Shown here: piece after piece, positions 56,069 to 64,000 of the stretch
How the letters are laid out: each line of letters opens with the position of its first letter
Numbering within the stretch: the stretch's first letter is position 1
From: Lunularia cruciata
Lineage: Eukaryota > Streptophyta > Marchantiopsida > Lunulariales > Lunulariaceae
Assembly: GCA_948567375.1 (NCBI GenBank)
Contig: OX419757.1
Coordinates: 43,276,001-43,340,000 of the forward strand
DNA length: 64,000 bases
Direction of reading: 5' to 3'
The notes under the pieces: model-generated
What the model was told of the DNA's origin: nothing
The model's database searches: none
The model's input: only the letters and a program-made list of their open reading frames with translations
Made by a program: the position numbers and the translations under genes

Positions 56069-58880
56069 CTACCTTCTATGGTACATCTTCAACTTATCAT
56101 GGTGAATCCTATCAAACTGTCTTCCTCCCAACTTCTTGAGATCATAGGTGTAATTGCCCCACACCTTCTCTACTATGAAAGGTCCAAAGTACTTAGGCAA
56201 AAACTTCTTTTGCACTCTCTTGAATCGAATGGAATCAAACAACATTACCCAATCACCTTCTTTGAAAGGCTCCACCTTCTTCTTGCCTTGCCTCTTGTCA
56301 TAGCTCTCCTTTTGTTTCTTTTGGGCTTGCTCCACTCGAACCATAGCAACTGCTCTTGCCTCTTCCAACTCCATGAGTTGATCCTTCCTTGACTTCTCTG
56401 CATCACTTCCTTGTGCTTTCTTCAATCTCCTATGAATGCTTTGGAAGGTAGGAAGATCAAAGTGAATAGGTAAGGTAGACTCAATACCATACACCAATTG
56501 GAATGGAGAATATCCGATGGAAGTCTTCATGGTTGTCCTATACTCTCACAAAACTGCATGAATCCTCTTGTCCCAATGATGTTTAGCCCCCTCCATTTCT
56601 GCATCTTTGGCCAACATCATGCACAAGGTCTGATTGGTTCTCTCAGCCAAGCCATTGGAATTTGGCTTATAGGATGTAGTTACTCTATGTGTGATAGAGA
56701 AATGTCGTAGCATGGCTGTAGTAATGCTTCCTATAAACTCTCCTCCTCTATCAAAAACCAACTCCAAAGGGCATCCAAACCTAGTGATAATGCGTTCATA
56801 AAGAAATCTACCCACTTCATCTTCATTCTTGTCCCTCAATGGTCTAGTCTCAACCCACTTGGTAAGGTAATCAGTAACTACCACAATGTACCGATTGTTC
56901 CTTGGGGTTCTATTGAGAGGTCCTACAAAATCAATTCCCCACTTCTCAAAAGGTCCTAGCAATGGAATTGATCTAAGTGGTGGAGTGGATGTAGACTTTC
57001 TAGCAAAAGCTTGACAAACATGACAAGTTTTGCAATAATCAAGACAATCCTTGAAAATCCCTCTCCAATGGTAACCTGCATCTAGAATCTTGAAAGCAGT
57101 CACCTTTCCTGCAAAGTGTCCTCCACATACTAAACCTTCATGAAACTCCTTTATGAGTAGGATAGACTCTTCCTTACCCACTACTCTTTGAAGTAGACCA
57201 TCTGCTCCTTGGTGAAAAAGAATATCCTCCACCATTGTGTAAGGTCTAGATCTTGCTGCAAGGGCCTTCCTCTCCCTAGCATGCATCCCTTCTGGATAGT
57301 TACCTTTTGTCACAAAATCCACAATCTCCTTGTACTCCATTGGAACCTCTTGAGTGACTGAGATTGTCATGAGCTCCTCATCCGGGAAGGAATCATCCAC
57401 TCGCTCATCTCCATCATGATCATATGCTCTAGATAATAAATCAGCATTTGCATGTTTCTTTCCTGGCCTATCTTCAATGGTGTAGTCATACTCAGACAAG
57501 AGTATCATCCACCTTGCTAGTCTCCCTTCAACATTAGGCTTGTTGAAGATGTACTTCAAAGCCTTGTGATCCGTGACAATGGTGGCTTTCCCTCCAATCA
57601 AGTAATGTGTAAACTTCTTGAGACCAAAGATCACTGCCAACCCTTCTCTCTCCGTGACAGAGTAGTTCTTCTCTGCTGAAACCATCTGCCTACTAGCATA
57701 AGCTATTGGATGATCATGCCCATCTTGGTCTAATTGACTAAGAGTGCATCCTATAGCTACATTAGAAGCATTAGTGTAGAGGATGAAAGGTTTACTCCAA
57801 TCAGGTTTAGCAAGAATTGGAGCTACAACAAGGGATTGCTTGAGCTCCTCAAAAGCTTTGAGAGCCTCCTTGTCTTCCAAAATCACCATGTAATCTACAC
57901 CCTTCTTCATGTAGATGGTCAATGCATAAGCCTTGTTGGAAAATGAGAAGATGAACCTCCTATAGTACCCAACCATCCCCAAGAATTGGCGTAACTTTGT
58001 CAAGCTTGAAGGGAATGGAAGGTCTGAGATTTTCCTCACCTTCTCAGGATCAACTGCTATTCCATCCTTGGAGATGATATGCCCCAAAAGTAGACCTTCT
58101 TCACATCCTAAAATGCACTTCTCTGGGTTGAGTGATGCATTTGCCTCATCCAAGCGTTGCAAGACTTTGATTAGGTGCTCAAAGTGCTCCTCCTTGCTCC
58201 CATAGACACAAAAGTCATCAATGAAATCTCTCACAAATTTCCCAATGAAAGGTTCAAATACCTTGTTCATGAACCGTTGGAATGTGGCTGGAGCATTGCA
58301 AAGCCCAAAAGGCATGACCTTGAAAGCGTAAGTTCCCCAAGGTGTGGTGAATGTGGTGAGTTGTTGATGCTCTGGTGCAATCTTGATTTGGTTATATCCA
58401 CTATAACCATCTCCAAAACTGTACCTCTCATGACCTGCAACCTCCTCCAAGATCTCATCAATGAATGGCAATGGGTAGTAGTCCTTCTTGGTAACAGCAT
58501 TGAGCTTCTTGTAATCCACACATACTCGAAGCTTGCCATTCTTTTTCTTCACAATGACAATTGGAGACACCCATTCTGAATTCTCCACCTCAAAGATAAA
58601 TCCAGCCTCCTTGAGCTTATCAATCTCCTCCTTCACAACCAAAGATATTGGTGGGCTAATGCAACGTTGCTTTTGGCGGATTGGTCTTGCATGTGACTCC
58701 ACCTCTATCTTGTGCTCCTCCAAGGTGACTTCCTTCAGATCCTTGTAACTAAAAGCAAACACATGGATGAACTTGCGGAAAATCTCCTCAAATCTCACCT
58801 TCTCCTCCTTGGTAACATTTGGGCCATACTTGAGGGTAGATAACCTTCTCTCTACCTCCTCAAGTGTCAATGGTGATTTT
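56069..58880 (-). pseudogene. pol of B7: RT, RNase H, integrase
   Basis: Open from 58870 to a TGA at 56546-56548 (Trp in B1), then open in the same frame to 56069. The RT has VDYKKLNAVTKKDYYPLPF, DGYSGYNQIKIA, FGLCNAPATFQRFMN and catalytic FIDDFCVYG. RNase H has LYTNASNVAIG, where the usual Asp is Asn (codon AAT at 57770-57772; GAT in B1), which should abolish activity. The integrase zinc domain has HEGLVCGGHFAGK and CKTCHVCQ. The core has IDFVGPLN, VFDRGGEF and GLAERTNQ. The C-terminal module has GDWVMLFDS, YFGPFIVEKVW and no chromodomain. It starts out of frame with gag because of a 2-bp expansion of the A run at 58877-58881. Confidence 0.9.
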
Positions 58881-60897
58881 TATCTGGGTCCTTCAAAACC
58901 TCTGGCTTAGGTGCAAAATCCATAGCACACAAAGGATACACATCTGAATCAGATTCAGATTCATCCTCCTTGGTGGAAGTCTCCTCTTCCATGCTTGTGT
59001 CCACACCTGAAGCTCCTTCTTCAGAATCTGATTCCCAATAATCAGAAGATGGTGTATCTGAATGTGAAGTGTTGGTGGTGTTAGTCACAGGAACAGTGAC
59101 TCTATGGTTTGATGGCCCAATCCTCAAGTACCCTTTGTGTCATCGATTAGTTGTGCGTGCTGCTCTCAACCATGGCCTCCCAAGAAGTAAATCATAGCTT
59201 GAATCCTTCAAGACTTGGAAATTCATGAGATTTTGAACTCCCATAACTGAAACTACCACCTTATCCATCACCCCTACTGGTCGAACTTGTTGCTTGTTTG
59301 CCATGCTCACCACAAATGTTGAAGGTCTTGAGGGTATCATACCCAACTTCTTCATCAACCTTTCTGACATGGCATTCACTGCTGATCCTCCATCAACCAA
59401 TGCATCCTTGATGTTGTGACCATTCACTCTCACATCAATCTTGGAGGCATATTCACAAGCTTCCCATGGTGCTAGCTTGGCGTCCACCACCCCCATTGAT
59501 ACTGGAACTTTTGCCTTCTTCTTCTTCTTGCTCCTTGTAGAACTCAAACCACCTCTAAGCTCCTTTCTCAAGGTAGGGTTCAAAGCAATTAATTGGCCCA
59601 CTCTGATGTTAGCCTTGTGACTACCAACATCCTCCAACACATTGTAGTTCCATTGTTGCTTTGAGATCAAGAAGTCCTCCATCCCCAACTTCTTCCTTGG
59701 AGTCTTTGTTGTTGATGGTGTTGAGGTGCGAGTGCTCCTAGTAGACATAGGAGTATCATTGCTTGAAGTAAATCCTTGAGAAGAGTGAACATCCTCTGCA
59801 AAACGAGCTCTCTTCTTCTCTTGTGCCAAAAGCTCCAAATTAAGACCCTTGGAGTTTGAGCACTCTCCCTTCTCATACTTGCTCTCAACCACATCTATGG
59901 ATGCTATCCCCTTACCTTTGTTGGGATTAGGAGCCACTTGGGTTTCACTACCTCCCTCTTTCCCTCTATTGGCTCCCTCATAACCCCTTCCTCCATGGTA
60001 AGTGGAATTTGGGCAATTCCTTTGGATATGGCCTCTTCCTCCACAACCAAAACAATTTCTATCATTGAAATTGTTGGCTGGTTGGCCTCCTCTATATGGA
60101 TAGTTTCCATAACTCCTAGGCCCTCTCCCTACATTCTGATCCACCTCTCTCTTCTCCCATAGTTGCACCACATTGATCTTGAGATCCGCAAGTTGTTCTG
60201 TGATGGTTTGGAGTGGATCTTTTGGTGGAGGTGCAAGAACTGGAGCAACTACTACTTGTGGTGCAACCCTTGTCACCAAAGTATCAGAAGTTCTACCATA
60301 CTTGTAGCCTTGAGGAGGATTCACAACCTCCTTCACCACCAAATCACTCTCATCCCCTTCCAAACTCTCCTCCATACGAATTGCGATCTTGATAGCTTCA
60401 ACCTTGGAAGAAGGTTTCTCATATCTCACCTTGCTTCTAATTTGTGGTCTCAATCCTCCCACAAAATTCTTGGTGAGCATGGCCCCTATGCCAATCATTG
60501 TAGTCTCCACATCATCCCCACCCTTCCTCAACACTATGCGAAATCTGGACTCCAACTTTTCCACTCTTTCCACATAGACCCTCACTTTCTCTCCATCTCC
60601 TTGCTTGAGAAATGTAACCTCACTCATCAATCTCTCATAACTCTCATCAGGAAGAAAGTTCTCAATGAGTGCTGAAGTCAAAGTCTCCCAAGACTCCTCT
60701 TCCCCCTCTCTCCTCTCTCTCTTTTGGTATTCTAACTCATACCATGTAAGTGCTGCATCCTCAAAGAAATCTGGTAATAATGAGGCCCACTCATTCTTCC
60801 TCCTCTCATTGTTTCCTATGCAAGCTCTCTTGAAGTCTCTCACAAAGGCCTCCACATCTTCTCCATCCTTGCCAAAGAAAACCGGAAGTTTCCCCAT
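58881..60897 (-). pseudogene. gag and protease of B7
   Basis: Starts at ATG 60897 (MGKLPVFFGKDGEDVEAF). The capsid-like domain covers residues about 10-160 (FFEDAALTWYELEYQ, YERLMSEVTFLKQGDGEKV). The CCHC knuckle CFGCGGRGHIQRNC is at about residues 283-296. A basic spacer follows. The retropepsin has LVDGGSAVNAM and SSYDLLLGRPWLRA near residues 500-580. A TGA follows ARTTNR where B1 has TGG (Trp). The frame then continues (RIGPSNHRVTVPV, acidic EEETSTKEDESESDSD) to the A-run frameshift. The 585-codon gag-protease itself is undamaged. Confidence 0.88.
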
Positions 60898-61132
60898 CTT
60901 AACCCCTCACTATCTTTCTTTTCTCTCAATTTTTTTTTTCTCTTTTCTTTTCTCTCACTCTATTACTAATAGAGTATATACATGACTAACACCATCTGAG
61001 AATAATCCACTCTAGGGAACACAAAAGGTTCAGGTTGCTCCAAGATTTCTATAGCAACATCAAATCCTAGAGTGCATATTAATCTAACTCTCATGGATAG
61101 TTTATCCATAAGTTGAAAGATTATCTCCATCA

Positions 61133-61630
61133 CTAATCTTGAGAACTAGCTGATGAAGGTGGTAGTATTTCTGTACCTGTACTAAGACTCTCTCCAAGAT
61201 CCTTCACCAAAGTTTCCAAAAGTGCTTTTACTCCAGTACACTCATGTCCTTTTGGAAGTCCTTCAACTCCACAAACCTCACACAACTCCTTGGTCTTAGA
61301 TCTTCTCCCTCCCAATCTTGGTGAAGAAGGTCCAACATGCAAACCCAAGTTAAGTAAGCCTCTCCTTTCCCTCAATCTCTTGCTCTCAAAGGTCAATGGA
61401 CATGAACTTGCCTTATGTCCCTTCTCTCCACATAGAAAGCACTTAGACTCACTCTTTCCTCCAAGTGGTGTAGGTTTTTGGATCCTCTCAACACTCTCTT
61501 CAAATTCTATTGTAAACTCTCTTTTCCTCAAATCCAACCCTACAATCACCTCAAACCCTTGGGGAACCTTGCATAATCTCAATTTCCACTCTTGATGACC
61601 CTCCATGTTCCCCAAGATGAATCTAAACAC
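61133..61630 (-). CDS. ORF1 of B7, two-zinc-motif protein upstream of gag
   Basis: 165 codons counted from a GTG at 61630; the first ATG gives MEGHQEWKLRLCK about eight residues later. It has a canonical CCHC knuckle CFLCGEKGHKASSC, then a second cluster CEVCGVEGLPKGHEC, and a Ser-rich C-terminus. It lies between the leader and gag on the sense strand and is intact here; the B1 homologue (6194-6657) is frameshifted. I recognise no family beyond the knuckle. An RNA-binding accessory role is inferred. It may be longer: an upstream in-frame MHEKFEINKKHV is separated only by one TGA. Confidence 0.6.
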   Translation of the reverse strand: MFRFILGNMEGHQEWKLRLCKVPQGFEVIVGLDLRKREFTIEFEESVERIQKPTPLGGKSESKCFLCGEKGHKASSCPLTFESKRLRERRGLLNLGLHVGPSSPRLGGRRSKTKELCEVCGVEGLPKGHECTGVKALLETLVKDLGESLSTGTEILPPSSASSQD

Positions 61631-62254
61631 TCAAACATGCTTTTTGTTGATTTCAAACTTCTCATGCATGAGATCTCCACTCTGCAGAATTGACTCTTCC
61701 TCACAATGTCACTCAAATCTCCCAATCAATATGTCACAGTCCTCTGAAATTTTCCACACTTGATCACAACTCTAGTGTGTCCCTCCCTGCAAAATTTCAG
61801 ATCTTTTCATTGAGCCATTTGGCCTAGACACGTTTCTATTCAGCACCCATATTTCAGATTTGGTCTGAAAACCACCCCCCTCACTTCAAAAACTCATAAC
61901 GCCCTGCGCAAGAACGATCTCTCTATAATTTTTGTGGCAGCAGGTAGGATACAATGCACGGAATTTTCTTGAAAATTTTCAGGACAAGTCACTGAAAATT
62001 GAAGAAATGACAGACTCTGTACAATTTTCCAGAGAGCATGCAGTTGCGGGAGCACTTTACCCTATCAACTTTCAAAAATTCTAGCCCAGTGCGCATAGAA
62101 GCTCTCTCAATAATTTCAAGTGTGCTAACTGAAAGATAACCCAAGCTATCATGTGTAGAAATCTCAAGTCCAGATCTCAAACTTGAGATTTTGCCCAAAA
62201 TCACCTTAATCCCCAAAATCTGCAATCCACCTCACACAATCTCTCCAATTCCTC

Positions 62255-62425
62255 TCATGTGTACAAGATGTACAAAATCACCTCAAAGACATCATAATGA
62301 ACTACATGGTATACAAATGGATCTTGGTTCTCTAACATAAGTTCAGCCCTCTCCTCTCCTAATGTTCTCTCCAAGTGAGCTCTCATAGCCTCCTTCTGCC
62401 TAATGTAGAATTGGACGCGGAACAT
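62255..62425 (-). CDS. Leader ORF of B7, unknown function
   Basis: 56 codons from ATG at 62423-62425, containing FYIRQKEAMRAHLERTLGEE, the same length as in B1 (5378-5548). No domain is recognised. It is the first ATG-initiated frame of useful size on the predicted transcript, so it could be a translated upstream ORF. Confidence 0.35.
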   Translation of the reverse strand: MFRVQFYIRQKEAMRAHLERTLGEERAELMLENQDPFVYHVVHYDVFEVILYILYT

Positions 62426-62445
62426 TATCTTGCCTTCTAGAGAGG

Positions 62446-62462
62446 TCCCGGCAACGGAACCA
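62446..62462 (-). other. Primer-binding site of B7
   Basis: On the minus strand TGGTTCCGTTGCCGGGA starts four bases inside the 5' LTR. It matches the complement of the plant tRNA-Asp 3' end (TGGCGCCGTTGCCGGGG) with three mismatches, two of them next to the CCA complement. Confidence 0.75.
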
Positions 62463-62466
62463 AAAA

Positions 62467-63145
62467 TGTGAGCCGGCTTGTCTCTCACTCAAGATGAACC
62501 TCTGATGGCTATTATGGTAGCGCACCATGGACTAAGAAGGCAAGGAACCCCAACTCCATCATACTCCTCTAAGGCTAACACTCCAAGACTCAAGACATTG
62601 CTCACTAGAGAACTCAATGAGAGAGAGATAGTTGCAAATGAAAGGATGATGAGTACCTCCTCACCCCTTGTTTATATACTTGTGAAATAGTTACGTACCA
62701 AAGTTACTAATTACCGTAGTAACTCAAGTTACTAGACTAAAAGTCAAGTAAAGTCAAAAAGTAGAAAGGAATATCCATTCACATGGGCATATTCCCCTTA
62801 TCTTGACCCAACCACTAAAGCAAGGATTCCTTCACATGTGCTATCCTTGGACTAAAGAAGAATCCAAAACAAAAAGGCTTGCGGGCCCAAGAGTTCTCAA
62901 CTCTTTCCCCAAAGCCAAACACCTAGGAATAATACCAAGTCAACACACTAAAATCCAAAATAGTGGTGCTCATCTTTTCTACTTCCTCTAAAGTAAGGTC
63001 CCATCTATCTTAGCTATGACTAACTTTAGCTAACCATGACTAATATAGAACCATCCTTTATCTCTATATAAATAATATCTCTTAAGTACTTGTAATACCA
63101 AGCTAAATATCACAATACCACACACATGCACAAATGGGTGTTACA
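62467..63145 (-). repeat. 5' LTR of B7
   Basis: 679 bp; on the minus strand it starts TGTAACACCC and ends GCCGGCTCACA. Confidence 0.95.
62671..62678 (-). promoter_or_regulatory. TATA box of B7 5' LTR
   Basis: TATATAAA on the minus strand, in the same context as in B1 (AAGTATATAAACAAGGGG), with a CT-rich region downstream. Confidence 0.8.
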
Positions 63146-63150
63146 TGTAC

Positions 63151-64000
63151 TAACTCCGAGCCTACTTTCAAAGCAAACTTGGGAAAATTTGCTAATCAGT
63201 CAGTAGAGTCATGCTCCTTATAAGCAAAGGAGATGACTTCAAATTCTTTGATGAATTCATCAAGGTCTTCATCTTGTTCCGTCCCCTTATACTTTTGATA
63301 GGCATGTCAAGTAACAAGAAGCAAAGTCATTCTATAACTCTGGAAATAGCCTACAATAATGTGGAGCTTGATGGACCCAAGGTATTGGCTGATGTTTGTG
63401 CATCAAATTCAGCCCAAGGTTCACCAAGTTTAAGGTGGAGTCTTCATTGATAGATGGATCTTCTACTAGTATGTCGACTTCAACTTGAGTCAGAGATAGT
63501 GGCTCAATTTCTTCAATTTGTTCTTTTAGGTCCCTTTGAACAAGTCAAGGAATCATACGGAAAAGATATTGACACTCTTCTTCCATCAAGATTTGTGTTG
63601 TCTTCTCACAAATGAATTCTTTTATGAAACGGGCTCCCTTGATAGCTCTTGAGGGAATTGGTGTCTTGGGTGATAATGAATATGTTTGTCTGCTTGCATC
63701 TCTCTTTTTCTTGGGATTTGGAGACACAAAGTAACCTTGGCACCCAGTCTCTCATTTCTTCTGCTTGAGGTCTTTCAAGGCTTCTTGAACTTTGTGAAGA
63801 AGTTGCAAGTCCAACGCCTCTTTCTTTATCAAAGGTGATATGGCTCTTGTGGCATTCTTCTTCTTTATGGTGCAAAGTTTGCTTACAAAATCTCTCTTCT
63901 TATTGTTCTCTCAATGCAAACATTTATATTTGTTGGACACCTAGTTTCAGATTTGGCTTTGTATTCTTCTAATCTCAAGATTTGTATCCCAAGCAGCTAT
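63151..64000 (-). mobile_element. Family D gypsy gag fragment, right part
   Basis: Resumes the D element after B7 and runs past the window edge. Minus-strand translation near 63180-63300 gives DEDLDEFIKEFEVISFAYKE followed by LANFPKFALKVGSE, typical of a retrotransposon Gag N-terminal region. Further upstream (63545-63875) the frames are broken and anonymous. Confidence 0.6.

Larger units (their letters stand above)
55342..63145 (-). mobile_element. Complete young family B element B7
   Basis: 7,804 bp with two 679-bp LTRs and a perfect 5-bp target duplication TGTAC (55337-55341 and 63146-63150) in the gag of family D. By eye the LTRs differ at about six positions (about 1%). Coding order on the minus strand is leader ORF, ORF1, gag-protease, RT, RNase H, integrase. 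Damage is light: two TGA stops at Trp-type codons (about 59125-59140 and 56546-56548), one 2-bp insertion in an A run, and one catalytic substitution in RNase H. It is structurally intact but not coding-competent. Confidence 0.96.

Noticed and set aside
56069-56300. Chromodomain at the end of the family B integrase
   Set aside because: The C-terminus has the YFGPF module and ends soon after; no chromodomain aromatic cage residues are visible.
58866-58885. Programmed frameshift between gag-protease and pol of B7
   Set aside because: The A run that shifts the frame is two bases longer than in B1 and B6, where gag and pol are in the same frame. It is a private insertion.
1-64000. Intact host protein-coding gene, rRNA or miRNA locus
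   Set aside because: All long frames match one of the repeat families. I found no rRNA sequence and no convincing hairpin precursor outside repeats.

Overview
The window is a block of nested LTR-type retrotransposons from a large, repeat-rich genome, almost certainly a land plant. No host protein-coding gene could be supported. The plant reading rests on plant-style Ty3/gypsy elements, a primer-binding site close to the 3' end of plant tRNA-Asp, a decayed plastid-type tRNA-Asn copy, and the degree of nesting. DNMT3-type methyltransferases are known from non-flowering plants and algae and not from flowering plants, so a fern, lycophyte, moss or gymnosperm is a reasonable guess, but only a guess. 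I name the repeat families A, B, C and D here.

Family A is the notable one. Copy A1 (8899-18870, minus strand) has one reading frame of about 2,430 codons, broken only by three in-frame stops. It encodes Gag, two zinc knuckles, a retropepsin, a complete DNMT3-like cytosine-5 DNA methyltransferase, reverse transcriptase, RNase H, a DDE integrase and a C-terminal PHD finger. Its ends are not ordinary LTRs. On the coding strand they read Y1 - internal - X1 - Y2 - X2, the split-direct-repeat layout known from PAT/Ngaro (DIRS-like) elements, yet the protein carries a DDE integrase and the insertion has a short target duplication. Older copies A0/A2 (270-4302 plus 24691-29157) and A3 (36454-48123, interrupted) support parts of the same layout and also carried the methyltransferase.

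Family B is a conventional gypsy element of about 7.8 kb with Athila/Tat (OTA)-like features: LTRs of about 680-690 bp, a tRNA-Asp-like PBS, an FIDD reverse transcriptase, and an extra zinc-binding ORF upstream of gag. B7 (55342-63145) is complete, has a perfect TGTAC duplication and about 99% identical LTRs. B1 (4645-24336) is complete but interrupted. B6 (48302-54313) is truncated. B0 and B5 are LTR pieces.

Family C units are 1.9-3.8 kb, have TG...CA ends and 5-bp duplications, and show no repeated ends. They look like solo copies of a giant LTR that itself contains a long coiled-coil ORF, followed by a TATA box. Family D is a decayed gypsy gag interrupted by B7.

Left half, outermost to innermost: A0/A2 contains solo LTR B0, which contains B1, which contains C1, which contains A1; most borders keep recognisable target duplications. 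Centre (29158-36453): unannotatable DNA, a tRNA relic, a 94-bp minisatellite, and decayed C5 and A5. Right part: A3 interrupted by C2 and C3, then B5/B6, then D interrupted by B7. Overall the elements form a replicating community that inserts into itself. The A family combines a DNA-methylation writer with a histone-reader-type domain in one retrotransposon polyprotein.
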